DNA of 64,000 bases, taken from positions 1,550,001 through 1,614,000 of the forward strand of contig CBDEFX010000001.1 of NCBI GenBank assembly GCA_965237635.1. Reading direction: 5' to 3'. The notes under the pieces are model-generated. The model worked only from the letters and a program-made list of their open reading frames with translations, made no database searches and had not been told where the DNA came from. Position 1 is the stretch's first letter, and every line of letters starts with the position of its first letter. Made by a program: the position numbers and the translations under genes. Origin of the DNA: CBDEFX01 sp965237635. GTDB taxonomy: Bacteria > Chloroflexota > Dehalococcoidia > Lucifugimonadales > CAUZJF01. Below are positions 1-7,510 of the stretch, piece after piece.

Positions 1-69
1 CCCGGCGGAAGTAAAGGCCTCGACGACGCGCCGGCCTACAAACCCTGTCGCCCCCGTCACCAGGATCAT
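1..69 (-). CDS. NAD(P)-binding epimerase/reductase, N-terminal fragment
   Basis: Only the first 23 codons lie in the window; the gene runs off the left edge. The protein begins MILVTGATGFVGRRVVEAF, the beta1-loop-alpha1 of a Rossmann fold with the T-G-x-T-G-x-x-G dinucleotide-binding pattern of extended or atypical SDRs (NAD-dependent epimerase/dehydratase or NmrA-like). The start ATG has a purine-rich GGGGATGAGAG just upstream. Substrate cannot be told from this fragment. Confidence 0.6.
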   Translation of the reverse strand, partial: MILVTGATGFVGRRVVEAFTSAG

Positions 70-184
70 CTCTCATCCCCCGCGATCGCCTCCAACACGT
101 GGTCCGAGCGTAGCAGGGGCTCATTAGAGTGTCAACGAAGAGTTGGCCGCGACTTTTTGCGTGTCCGGCGAAGAAGAGAGCGGG

Positions 185-862
185 CTACTGGCCAGCGGCG
201 GCGGGAGAGGGGCCGTCGGTTGGGGCGCCGTGGCCATCCTGAGAGGACTCGTGTTGAGACGAGGCGCCGTCCGGGGACAGACCGCTTCGCAGATCCCAGT
301 CTGGTCTTAGAACCTCCATCAGGACGAAGTCCATACCGCTGCGGTGGACGTTTTTGACCTCGCGGAAGCCCGACTTTGCGAAGGACCGCTTGGCCCTATC
401 GTTCCAGTCAAGGGTGTGGAGGTACACGCGATTGAGGGACGTTGTCGTAAAGATATGCCTCAGGAAGGCATCGATCGCGTCAGTCCCGAAGCCACGACTC
501 CAGTAGTTACGGTCGCCGATCATGATTCCTAGTTCGGCCTGGCTTCGTTTCTGGTCGATGTCGTAGAACATGCAGTTGCCGATGTGCCGTCCGTCAAGCG
601 TATCGATGGCGAGGCGCTTCGATATGGGGTTGTCATAGGTGAGTTCATCTCTGGAATATCTGAGGAACGCATCGTAGGACATATCGAGCGGACGGGTGGC
701 GTCGAGTCGGGCCAGCTCGTCGTCTGTACGCCAGGCGAGGTCGTCGCGGGCGTCTTCGAGGCGCTTCTCCCTTAGGACCACCCTCTTGCCTTTAACTACG
801 ACCTTCCCCTGCGCTTGCGGGTCTGCCTTCTTCCGAAGCCATGGAAAGGCTTTTTTCAACAA
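185..862 (-). CDS. GNAT-family N-acetyltransferase (RimJ/RimL type)
   Basis: A 225-residue protein with the RimJ/RimL-like GNAT fold: VVLREKRLEDARDDLAW near residue 27, the strand ELGIMIGD, then the acetyl-CoA pocket WSRGFGTDAIDAFLRH (residues about 122-137) and the C-terminal NRVYLHTLDWNDRAKRSFAKSGF segment typical of ribosomal-protein-type acetyltransferases. It would move acetyl from acetyl-CoA to an amine; the acceptor is unknown. The last 35 or so residues are a low-complexity Ser/Pro/Gly tail not usual in the family. The TTG start overlaps the end of the upstream Nudix gene by 71 bp, so the true start may be further downstream. Same strand and probably same transcript as the Nudix gene. 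Confidence 0.8.
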   Translation of the reverse strand: MLKKAFPWLRKKADPQAQGKVVVKGKRVVLREKRLEDARDDLAWRTDDELARLDATRPLDMSYDAFLRYSRDELTYDNPISKRLAIDTLDGRHIGNCMFYDIDQKRSQAELGIMIGDRNYWSRGFGTDAIDAFLRHIFTTTSLNRVYLHTLDWNDRAKRSFAKSGFREVKNVHRSGMDFVLMEVLRPDWDLRSGLSPDGASSQHESSQDGHGAPTDGPSPAAAGQ

Positions 863-1265
863 CCCTTACCTCGTTTCCATAGGTCATGATCTCGAGAGCT
901 TCGGCGGCAGGGAGCCATCGCGCTTCGTCGAACTCATGGTCGTGCAGCGAGGTATCGCCACCAGTGGCAGACATCAGGTAGAACGCCACGGTCTTGTGGC
1001 AGCGTACCCTGTCCGAGGGTCGCACGAACCAGTAAACTATGTCGTCAATAAAGCCCTTTGGCTCGACCTCGAGTCCAGTCTCTTCGGTTACCTCTCGGAC
1101 TGCCGTCTGTTCCCGTGTCTCGCCAGCCTCGGGCGTCCCCTTCGGCAAGGCCCATAGGGGTGGGTCGTTGCGCCGGCAAAGCACGACTTCGACGCCGTTC
1201 TCCCCTATCCGATAAACAACACCGCCAGCGGATACCAGGCGTTGTACCGGCCCTTTCCGACTCAT
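792..1265 (-). CDS. Nudix hydrolase
   Basis: A 157-residue Nudix protein. The Nudix box is complete at about residues 43-65: G-x5-E-x7-REVTEETGL, with the metal-binding REVTEE core. It would hydrolyse a nucleoside diphosphate linked to another moiety. The N-terminus RLVSAGGVVYRI and the following WALPKGTPEAGE fit the diadenosine-polyphosphate/MutT-like subgroup. The ATG is preceded by AAGGAG at good spacing. It lies upstream of, and overlaps, the GNAT gene, and is divergent from the pyrimidine operon. The exact substrate is not predictable. Confidence 0.85.
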   Translation of the reverse strand: MSRKGPVQRLVSAGGVVYRIGENGVEVVLCRRNDPPLWALPKGTPEAGETREQTAVREVTEETGLEVEPKGFIDDIVYWFVRPSDRVRCHKTVAFYLMSATGGDTSLHDHEFDEARWLPAAEALEIMTYGNEVRVVEKSLSMASEEGRPASAGEGRS

Positions 1266-1341
1266 CTAACTCCTTACTAGGGATACCTCCGGCCATTCTA
1301 GGGCGAACCCCAGAAGAGCGTCAAGGTTGACGGTCTGGTCC

Positions 1342-1371
1342 TTGAATCCACTCTGCCCTTTGCGTTATGAT
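1342..1371 (+). promoter_or_regulatory. Probable pyr operon promoter
   Basis: A TTGAAT (1342-1347) and TATGAT (1366-1371) pair separated by 18 bp resembles a housekeeping -35/-10 promoter. It would start transcription near 1378 and give a leader of about 135 nt that contains the PyrR attenuator. Confidence 0.5.
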
Positions 1372-1404
1372 GTTGTCCAACGAAACATACTACGTGAAGA
1401 AGGA

Positions 1405-1516
1405 TCGACCTTTAAGTCAGTCCCGCGAGGCTGGCAAGGCGCGAGTCCAGACAGGGTACCCTGGCGTCAGACGCCGGACTTCGACCTCTTGCCAGCAGAA
1501 CGGCAAGAGGTTTTTT
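1405..1516 (+). promoter_or_regulatory. PyrR RNA-binding attenuator
   Basis: The leader contains the PyrR-binding loop consensus AGTCC-C-G-C-GAGGCT (1418-1432). Segment GCTGGCAAG (1430-1438) is perfectly complementary to CTTGCCAGC (1488-1496), forming a 9-bp antiterminator. That pairing uses bases of both the PyrR loop and the terminator, so the three structures are mutually exclusive. This is the classical design: UMP-bound PyrR stabilises its loop, frees the terminator and switches the operon off. Confidence 0.85.
1485..1516 (+). terminator. pyrR: Attenuator terminator overlapping the pyrR start
   Basis: CCTCTTGCC (1485-1493) pairs perfectly with GGCAAGAGG (1502-1510), followed by six T (1511-1516). 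The 3' arm contains AAGAGG, the only Shine-Dalgarno for pyrR, and the T run leads straight into the TTG start. The hairpin should therefore block both transcription elongation and ribosome loading. Confidence 0.85.
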
Positions 1517-2066
1517 GTTGCCCGATACAGACGAAAAGAGGATCCTGGGGCCTGACCAGATCAAGCGCGCCCTAACTCGCATCGCCCACGAGGTCCTGGA
1601 GCGCAACGGCGGGCCAAAGGCGATGGTGCTTGTCGGCCTGCACACCAGGGGTGTGGTTCTTGCACATCGGCTCGCCCAGTGGATGAAGGAGTTCGAGGGC
1701 AAGAGTCCCCCAGTGGGGGCCCTGGATATCGGCCTCTACCGCGATGACCTGTCCAGTGGCGCCCGGCCGTTAATGCGCCCAACCGACATACCGGTGGCGA
1801 TTGAGGGACGGCCGGTCGTCCTGGTGGATGATGTGCTCTACACCGGCAGGACCATCCGGGCCGCGATGGACGCCCTCACCGACTTTGGAAGACCTCAGCA
1901 GATTCAGCTGGCGGTACTGGTGGACCGAGGTCACCGAGAGCTGCCCATAAGGCCGGATTACGTTGGCAAGAACATCCCAACGTCGTTGCACGAGAAGATT
2001 CAGGTCCGCCTATCCGAGATCGACGGCACCGACGAGGTGGTGCTAGCACAAAAGGGGCGATCATGA
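1515..2066 (+). CDS. pyrR: PyrR, bifunctional pyr operon attenuator / uracil phosphoribosyltransferase
   Basis: A homologue of Bacillus PyrR across its length (about 180 residues). Landmarks are IKRALTRIAHEVLERN at the N-terminus, LYRDDL near residue 75, the PRPP-binding loop VVLVDDVLYTGRT near 98-110, and IQLAVLVDRGHRELPIR with YVGKNIPTS near the C-terminus. PyrR binds UMP/UTP and the leader RNA and has minor UPRTase activity. No ATG is available: the start is TTG at 1515 or, with better spacing from AAGAGG, TTG at 1518. The first gene of the operon, overlapping pyrB by 4 nt. Confidence 0.95.
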   Translation: MLPDTDEKRILGPDQIKRALTRIAHEVLERNGGPKAMVLVGLHTRGVVLAHRLAQWMKEFEGKSPPVGALDIGLYRDDLSSGARPLMRPTDIPVAIEGRPVVLVDDVLYTGRTIRAAMDALTDFGRPQQIQLAVLVDRGHRELPIRPDYVGKNIPTSLHEKIQVRLSEIDGTDEVVLAQKGRS

Positions 2067-3088
2067 CCCAAGCAACTCGAGTACAGGAACGCCAGACAGC
2101 CTCCGAAACCCATACGCCGCACATGCCGCTCGTAGGACGCCGGCACATCCTTGACCTCGACGATTTCTCCAGGGAAGAGATCGAGGGGGTACTACAGAAC
2201 TCCATCGTCATGAAGGAGGTGCTGCAGCGGGACATCAGGAAGGTGCCGACGCTCAGGGGCAAGAGCATCGTCACTCTCTTCCTGGAGCCCAGCACGCGTA
2301 CTCGCGTGTCCTTTGAGCAGGCGGGCAAGGTGCTAAGTGCCGACGTTATCAACGTGTCAGGCAGCGACAGTAGCACGGAGAAGGGGGAGTCTCTCTACAA
2401 CACTGCACTGACCATCCAGGCGATGAGCGCCGACATCATAGTCGTACGCCATCCCCACGCCGGCGCGCCACACTTTTTGGCGCGAAACCTCGACTCCTCG
2501 GTGATAAACGCGGGCGATGGTGGCCACGCCCACCCGACCCAGGCCCTACTGGACATGTTCACGATCAAGAGTCGCCTCGGCCGAGTCGAAGGGCTTCGTG
2601 TGGCCATCGTCGGCGACATCCTCTACAGCCGTGTCGCCCGTTCCAACCTGTGGGGCCTGACCAAGATGGGCGCCCAGGTGGTCCTGTGCGCGCCGCCTAC
2701 TCTCATGCCGCCGGACTTTGTCAACGGTTACCGGTCGACAGAAGAGCACCCTTTCGCGTCGGTCGAGATCGAGCCCAACGTGGAGCGCGCTCTGGAGGGC
2801 GCCGATGTGGTGATGGCCCTTCGGCTGCAACGGGAGAGACAGCAGGCCGGTCACCTTCCCACGGTACGAGAGTACTCGAGGATGTATGGCATAACGTCCG
2901 AGCGGGTCCAGCTGGCTAAGCCGGATGTCCTGGTCATGCACCCAGGGCCCATGAACGAGGGTGTCGAGATCGACAGCGAGGTCGCCCACGGCGCAAGGTC
3001 GGTGATCGAGGAGCAGGTTGCCAACGGCGTGGCAGTGAGGATGGCGCTTCTCTATGGGTTGGTGACACCGACCCGTGAGTGGAGCTAG
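2063..3088 (+). CDS. pyrB: Aspartate carbamoyltransferase catalytic subunit
   Basis: Catalyses carbamoyl phosphate + aspartate to N-carbamoyl-aspartate, the committed step of pyrimidine synthesis. The carbamoyl-phosphate loop EPSTRTRVSFE lies near residue 75, the HPHAGAP segment near 130, GDGGHAHPTQALLD near 152 and the aspartate-side HPGPMNEGVE near 293. The length, 341 residues, is slightly above the usual 310 because of about 25 extra N-terminal residues. No pyrI regulatory subunit gene is nearby. The ATG overlaps the pyrR stop (ATGA). Confidence 0.96.
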   Translation: MTQATRVQERQTASETHTPHMPLVGRRHILDLDDFSREEIEGVLQNSIVMKEVLQRDIRKVPTLRGKSIVTLFLEPSTRTRVSFEQAGKVLSADVINVSGSDSSTEKGESLYNTALTIQAMSADIIVVRHPHAGAPHFLARNLDSSVINAGDGGHAHPTQALLDMFTIKSRLGRVEGLRVAIVGDILYSRVARSNLWGLTKMGAQVVLCAPPTLMPPDFVNGYRSTEEHPFASVEIEPNVERALEGADVVMALRLQRERQQAGHLPTVREYSRMYGITSERVQLAKPDVLVMHPGPMNEGVEIDSEVAHGARSVIEEQVANGVAVRMALLYGLVTPTREWS

Positions 3089-3094
3089 GAGAAG

Positions 3095-3448
3095 GTGGCG
3101 GACGACCTCAGGGAGCGCGCTACCGCCGTCGTAATTAGGGGCGGGAGAGTGCTGCTGGTACGGGGGAGGGGAAAGACCCTTCATATGCCTGGAGGTGGTA
3201 TCGAACCTGGGGAACCGCCGAAGAGTGCAGCAGTAAGAGAGCTGCGAGAGGAGACCGGCCTTGAGGCGACGAACGTCGAATACCTGTGCACCTGGGAAAG
3301 TACTATTCACAGGCACCTTGTTTTTCGAATCGATGCCGAAGGCGAGGTCAACATAGATCCTGAGGAGATCTCTGAGTTCCGGTGGTGGGACCAGAGAGAG
3401 GCACTGCCAACCTTCTCACACGTAAAGGCGATACTAGAGAGGCTGTAA
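3095..3448 (+). CDS. Small Nudix hydrolase inside the pyr operon
   Basis: A 117-residue single-domain Nudix protein. The Nudix box covers about residues 35-57 (GGGIEPGEPPKSAAVRELRE followed by ETGLE), with the catalytic REL.EETG. It starts with GTG 6 nt after the pyrB stop and ends 4 nt before pyrC, so it is cotranscribed. Its place in a pyrimidine operon suggests house-cleaning of a nucleotide or a pathway-linked phosphate, but the substrate is unknown. It is unrelated in detail to the Nudix protein upstream of pyrR. Confidence 0.85.
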   Translation: MADDLRERATAVVIRGGRVLLVRGRGKTLHMPGGGIEPGEPPKSAAVRELREETGLEATNVEYLCTWESTIHRHLVFRIDAEGEVNIDPEEISEFRWWDQREALPTFSHVKAILERL

Positions 3449-3452
3449 CCGG

Positions 3453-4814
3453 ATGAGACAAACGGAGCCAATACTCGTCCAGAGCGGACGGATAATAGAC
3501 CCCTCTCAAGGCGTCGATACGATAGCCGACCTCTTGATCGAAGACGGCGTGGTCAGGGGGGTAGACAGCCACATAGACCCCCCGGAGGGGTCCCATGTCA
3601 TCGCCGCCGAGGGGCTAGTGGTCTGCCCGGGTTTCATCGATCTGCACTGCCACCTGCGTGAGCCAGGGTTCGAATACAAGGAGACCATCGCTACGGGGAC
3701 CAGGGCCGCTGCTGCGGGTGGATTCACGACCGTCTGCGCGATGCCGAACACCCGACCGGTCATGGATAACCGCTCCGTCGTGGAGTTCGTGCTCCGTCAG
3801 GCCCGCGAACACGGCGTCGTGCGCGTTCTGCCGTTAGGCTGTATCACCAAGGGGAGCGAGGGCATTGAGCTGGCGGAGATGGGTGAACTGGCCGAGGCCG
3901 GGGTTGTCGGCTTCAGCGACGACGGCCACCCGGTCGGCGACTCCAACGTCATGCGCCAGGCCCTCAGCTACAGCCTGCCCTTTGGGCTTCCCATCATCAA
4001 TCACTGTGACGTGCCAGAGTTGTCCGCCGGAGGCTCGATGAACGAGGGCTGGGTCTCCACGCGTCTGGGCATAAGAGGCATACCCACGGCCGCCGAGGAG
4101 AACATGGTGGCGCGGGATATCGCTCTTGCCGAGCTCACGGGGAGCAGGCTCCATATCGCCCACGCCAGCACCGCTGGGACCCTCGATCTTATCCGTCGTG
4201 CGAAAGAGAAGGGTGCAAGGGTCACGTGTGAGGTAACACCTCACCATCTGACCCTGACCGACGAAGCGGTCCTTGGGTACAGCGAGGACTCCGACCAGTC
4301 CGGGCCCTTCGACCCTCTAACCTCAGGGGCCTACGACACGAACGCAAAGGTCAACCCACCTCTACGCACCCCTCAAGACGTCGAGGCCATGGTACAGGGG
4401 TTAAAGGGCGGTACCATCGACTTCATCGCAGCCGACCACGCGCCGCACGGCAAGGTCGAAAAGGAGTGCACCTTCGAAGAGGCGGCGAACGGCATCAGCG
4501 TCCTGGAGACCGCGTTGGGGTCACTGATGTCGTTGGCGCATGCCGGGGACATCTCCCTGCCCCTGCTCGTCGAAAAGCTGACCTGGTCCCCGGCCCGGTT
4601 CCTCGGAATGGAGCTTGGGACTCTCAAGACCGAGGCGCCCGCCGACGTCACGATCTTCGACCCCGACTCCGAGTGGGTCGTGGACGCCAGCACCTTCGCC
4701 TCCAAGGGCAAGAACACACCGTTGAACGGCGTAACGCTCAAGGGACGGGTTATCGCGACGGTTGTTGGGGGTAAGGTGGTGTACGAGTCCAGAGGCGCTA
4801 AGCTGCGTTCATGA
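3453..4814 (+). CDS. pyrC: Dihydroorotase (class I)
   Basis: Amidohydrolase-fold zinc enzyme that cyclises carbamoyl-aspartate to dihydroorotate. The metal-binding DLHCHLREPG motif lies near residue 63, MPNTRPVMD near 97, and NHCD, LHIAHAST and DFIAADHAPH provide the later ligands. The C-terminal NTPLNGVTLKGRVIATVVGGK strand closes the small beta domain. The length (453 residues) is typical of class I PyrC. It is tightly packed behind the Nudix gene and 33 bp ahead of the NDT/TIR-like gene. Confidence 0.96.
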   Translation: MRQTEPILVQSGRIIDPSQGVDTIADLLIEDGVVRGVDSHIDPPEGSHVIAAEGLVVCPGFIDLHCHLREPGFEYKETIATGTRAAAAGGFTTVCAMPNTRPVMDNRSVVEFVLRQAREHGVVRVLPLGCITKGSEGIELAEMGELAEAGVVGFSDDGHPVGDSNVMRQALSYSLPFGLPIINHCDVPELSAGGSMNEGWVSTRLGIRGIPTAAEENMVARDIALAELTGSRLHIAHASTAGTLDLIRRAKEKGARVTCEVTPHHLTLTDEAVLGYSEDSDQSGPFDPLTSGAYDTNAKVNPPLRTPQDVEAMVQGLKGGTIDFIAADHAPHGKVEKECTFEEAANGISVLETALGSLMSLAHAGDISLPLLVEKLTWSPARFLGMELGTLKTEAPADVTIFDPDSEWVVDASTFASKGKNTPLNGVTLKGRVIATVVGGKVVYESRGAKLRS

Positions 4815-4847
4815 GCCCGGCACCCCTTGAGGGCAGGGAATTATCAG

Positions 4848-5771
4848 ATGGATAAGTGTCCGCTGAGTGGTCATAGCGCCACGCTAGTAACAATGCAAAA
4901 CATGGACGGAACTTGGTTTACGTGCGAAGTCTGCGGAGAGTACGGCCTAACAAGGGAAGCCTTGTTTAGTGCCTATGCCAAAGGGCGAGAGTACATCTTA
5001 TCAGGAATAACTAGGCGCGAATCTGATGAAGGCAGACGAATCACTATCTCTACCGACAACATCGAACCCTTGCTGGACTCGGTGGTGCCTCCGCGCGACC
5101 CACAGGAAGTCTTGGACCGGCTCATTCTGTATGCGGGACACAGAGCGACAACATTCTCCGACGTCGTCAACGTGGGCATAGGCAACGACTACCCTATCGC
5201 TTTCGCCAGGAACGGGGAGGAGCTTTCTTATTCGATCAAGTACGGTACAGATTCAGGCCTTCTCGATACGAATCCCTTCGGCGTACAACTCACGGCTCAA
5301 GGCTGGCACCGATTCAACGATCTCCGGGATGTCGTGGTGGATAGCTCTCAAGCATTCGTGGCAATGTGGTTTGACTCCGCGTTGGATTCCATCTGGACCG
5401 ATGGGCTCAAGCCTGCATTAGCGGCAGCAGGCTATCGTGCCTTGAGGATAGACGAGAAACGGTTCAACGACAAAATCGATGACCAAATCATCGCAGAGAT
5501 TCGCCGTAGCGGCCTCTTGGTTGCTGATGTGACGGGACATAGAGGCGGAGTCTATTTCGAAGCGGGATTTGCGTTGGGGCTTGGGATTCCAGTGATTTGG
5601 ACTTGCAGAAAGGATGACCTTGACAAAGCCCACTTCGACACGCGGCAGTACAACCATATTGATTGGGAGGACGCCAGCGATCTTAGACGGAGGCTGATCG
5701 ACAGGGTTCGGGCAACTGGCCTTGCCAAAGTCAGCTCTGCCGCTGGCCCGGAGGATTTGGTCGGTGTCTAA
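4848..5771 (+). CDS. Zinc-ribbon + nucleoside-deoxyribosyltransferase/TIR-like protein
   Basis: About 307 residues and not a known pyrimidine gene. The N-terminus has a metal-binding pattern KCPLSGH...TCEVCGEYGL (residues 3-38). The middle is unassigned. The C-terminal third is a Rossmann-like domain of the nucleoside 2-deoxyribosyltransferase/TIR-like superfamily: QAFVAMWFD near 167, DDQIIAEIRRSGLLVADVTG near 212, then GGVYFEAGFALGLGIPVIW, whose Glu matches the NDT catalytic position. It ends HFDTRQYNHIDW. Relatives of this architecture occur in accessory and defence contexts. It sits between pyrC and carA, its stop overlaps the carA start by 8 nt, and its sequence looks AT-richer than its neighbours, suggesting acquisition. 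The start ATG 4848 is preferred to TTG 4827. Confidence 0.65.
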   Translation: MDKCPLSGHSATLVTMQNMDGTWFTCEVCGEYGLTREALFSAYAKGREYILSGITRRESDEGRRITISTDNIEPLLDSVVPPRDPQEVLDRLILYAGHRATTFSDVVNVGIGNDYPIAFARNGEELSYSIKYGTDSGLLDTNPFGVQLTAQGWHRFNDLRDVVVDSSQAFVAMWFDSALDSIWTDGLKPALAAAGYRALRIDEKRFNDKIDDQIIAEIRRSGLLVADVTGHRGGVYFEAGFALGLGIPVIWTCRKDDLDKAHFDTRQYNHIDWEDASDLRRRLIDRVRATGLAKVSSAAGPEDLVGV

Positions 5772-6870
5772 CCCCGCCTCTCTCGTCCTCGAAGACGGCT
5801 CGGTGTTTCGAGGCTACGCCTTTGGGGCGGAGGAGTCCGCTTACGGCGAGGTGGTCTTCAACACGTCGATGACCGGCTACCAGGAGATGCTAACCGACCC
5901 ATCGTACGCCGGCCAAGTCGTCGTTGCTACCTACCCGATGATCGGCAACTACGGTGTCAACGAGCAGGACTTCGAGTCTCGCAGGGTACAGGTCTCGGGC
6001 TTCGTGGTCCGGGAACACTGCGCCGAACCCAGCCACTCACTGAGCACCGCGACGCTGGACGAGTTCCTTTCGTCCCAGGGCGTGCCGGGTATCAGCGGAG
6101 TGGATACCCGTGCGCTCACCAGGCGGCTACGTTCGAAGGGCGTCATGATGGGGGTGATCGCCGTCGACGAGACGTCGGAGAGCGCGTTGGAGCGGCTCAA
6201 GCGGCTGCCCAGGTATGGCGAGGTTGACTTCGTCGAGAAGGTGAGTACCGACCAGCCCTACGGGTGGGACCAAAAGCGCGAGGGTGAGTCGTCTTCATCG
6301 CGGAAATACCGGATCGTCGTGGACGACTACGGCCTGAAGTACAACATCCTGAGGATGCTGCACTCTCGGAGGTGCGAGGTCGTCGCCGTGCCCGCGGGCT
6401 CGTCGGCCGACGACATTCTGGACCGCAGCCCCGACGGCGTGGTACTGTCCCCTGGCCCCGGAGACCCTGAGCTGCTCGACTACGCTGTTGACACCGCCAA
6501 GGGCCTTGTCGGCAAACTCCCCATACTCGGGATCTGCCTCGGCAACCAGGTCCTCGCCCGAGCGTTCGGGGGCAAGACCTTCAAGCTCAAGTTCGGCCAC
6601 CGTGGTGCCAACCACCCCGTGCGCGACCTGGCCAGCGGCCTCGTACACATCACGGCTCAGAACCACGGGTACGCCGTCGACGCCGACAGCCTACCGCCGG
6701 AGGTTCAGGTCAGCCACGTGAACCTCAACGACGGCACGGTGGAGGGCTTACGACATACGTCGCTGCCTATCATGAGCATCCAATACCACTCCGAAGCGTC
6801 ACCAGGACCTCTAGACAATGAGTACATCTTCGACGGGTTCTTGGATATGGTGCGTGATGCGTCAGAATGA
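5764..6870 (+). CDS. carA: Carbamoyl-phosphate synthase small (glutaminase) subunit
   Basis: Class I glutamine amidotransferase subunit that supplies ammonia to CarB. The N-terminal domain begins SNPASLVLEDGSVFRG. The catalytic nucleophile is in LGICLGNQVLARAFGG near residue 260, and the His-Glu pair is in QYHSEASPGP near 345. The chosen start is GTG 5764, preceded by GGAGG at 8 nt, which gives 368 residues as in other CarA. The GTG lies inside the end of the upstream NDT/TIR-like gene, so the two are probably translationally coupled. Confidence 0.95.
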   Translation: MSNPASLVLEDGSVFRGYAFGAEESAYGEVVFNTSMTGYQEMLTDPSYAGQVVVATYPMIGNYGVNEQDFESRRVQVSGFVVREHCAEPSHSLSTATLDEFLSSQGVPGISGVDTRALTRRLRSKGVMMGVIAVDETSESALERLKRLPRYGEVDFVEKVSTDQPYGWDQKREGESSSSRKYRIVVDDYGLKYNILRMLHSRRCEVVAVPAGSSADDILDRSPDGVVLSPGPGDPELLDYAVDTAKGLVGKLPILGICLGNQVLARAFGGKTFKLKFGHRGANHPVRDLASGLVHITAQNHGYAVDADSLPPEVQVSHVNLNDGTVEGLRHTSLPIMSIQYHSEASPGPLDNEYIFDGFLDMVRDASE

Positions 6871-6881
6871 TGTATAATCAT
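6867..6881. promoter_or_regulatory. vapBC promoter with overlapping inverted repeat
   Basis: A perfect inverted repeat ATGAT-GTATA-ATCAT (6867-6881) encloses a consensus -10 box TATAAT (6873-6878) about 30 nt before vapB and overlaps the carA stop codon. A palindrome over the -10 is what a VapB/VapBC autorepressor site would look like. No good -35 is seen. Confidence 0.5.
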
Positions 6882-6908
6882 GGTGCAGTCTAATGATGAG
6901 GTATTCTG

Positions 6909-7109
6909 ATGCGCACGACCCTGGATATCGATGAGGAGCTGATTGAGGGGGTACTGAGTGAGACAGCCGAAAAGAGTAAGAGTAGGGCCGTTAACAAAGC
7001 CCTCGAAGAGTATCTCCGGCAGGTTCGAATACAGCGGTTGCTTGATCTACAGGGAAAGCTGGACCTCGACCTGGACGACTGGGACGAGGTCCGCCACATG
7101 GAGCGATAG
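6909..7109 (+). CDS. vapB: VapB-type antitoxin
   Basis: A 66-residue ribbon-helix-helix-like antitoxin. MRTTLDIDEELIEGVL forms the DNA-binding strand and helix, SKSRAVNKALEEYLRQ the second helix, and the acidic tail LDLDLDDWDEVR would neutralise the toxin. It pairs with the PIN toxin 2 nt downstream. VapB proteins with their toxin repress their own promoter, and the inverted repeat at 6867-6881 is a plausible site. The pair interrupts the carA-carB order. Confidence 0.85.
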   Translation: MRTTLDIDEELIEGVLSETAEKSKSRAVNKALEEYLRQVRIQRLLDLQGKLDLDLDDWDEVRHMER

Positions 7110-7111
7110 AG

Positions 7112-7510
7112 TTGCCGGCAGTCGTCGTCGACACCTCACAGTGGGTCCAATACTTCAGAGTCGCGGGCTCGCCGGAGGCCGCCGAGGTGCGCCGCCTGCT
7201 TGCGGCCGGTGAGGTTGCAATGGTCGGGATCGTGTTCATTGAGCTGCTTGGGGGGGCGAGGGACCAGCGCCAGTTCGACACACTCGAGGAGGAGCTTCAA
7301 GCCCTGCCATTTCTGGATGTGGAAAAGCGGACATGGAAGCGCGCGGGGCTGCTCTTGGCAGAGCTAAAGAGACAAGGAGTGACCATCCCACTGCCCGATG
7401 CGATGATAGCGGCGCAGGCGCTAGAACACGGGCTGCCGGTCTTTACTCGGGACGAACACTTCCTACAAATACCAGGCCTGGAACTCCACTCTCCTCGGGG
7501 CGATGGATAA
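7112..7510 (+). CDS. vapC: VapC-type PIN-domain ribonuclease toxin
   Basis: A 132-residue PIN domain. VVVDTSQWVQYF supplies the first acidic residue (D7), GIVFIELLGGARD the conserved Glu, and PLPDAMIAAQALEHGLPVFTRDEHF the D-x3-AA-x6-G and TRD-x-HF motifs. This is the type II VapC RNase fold that cleaves tRNA or rRNA when free of VapB. It starts with TTG immediately after vapB and overlaps the following HAD ORF by 8 nt, so it is read in the same transcript as carB. Confidence 0.85.
   Translation: MPAVVVDTSQWVQYFRVAGSPEAAEVRRLLAAGEVAMVGIVFIELLGGARDQRQFDTLEEELQALPFLDVEKRTWKRAGLLLAELKRQGVTIPLPDAMIAAQALEHGLPVFTRDEHFLQIPGLELHSPRGDG

Noticed and set aside
2546..3316. 256-codon minus-strand ORF opposite pyrB
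   Set aside because: Covers pyrB and the Nudix gene in reverse; no domain evidence.
3660..3680. tRNA T-loop-like GGTTCGAATA
   Set aside because: Lies in pyrC coding sequence; no acceptor stem or cloverleaf can be drawn around it.
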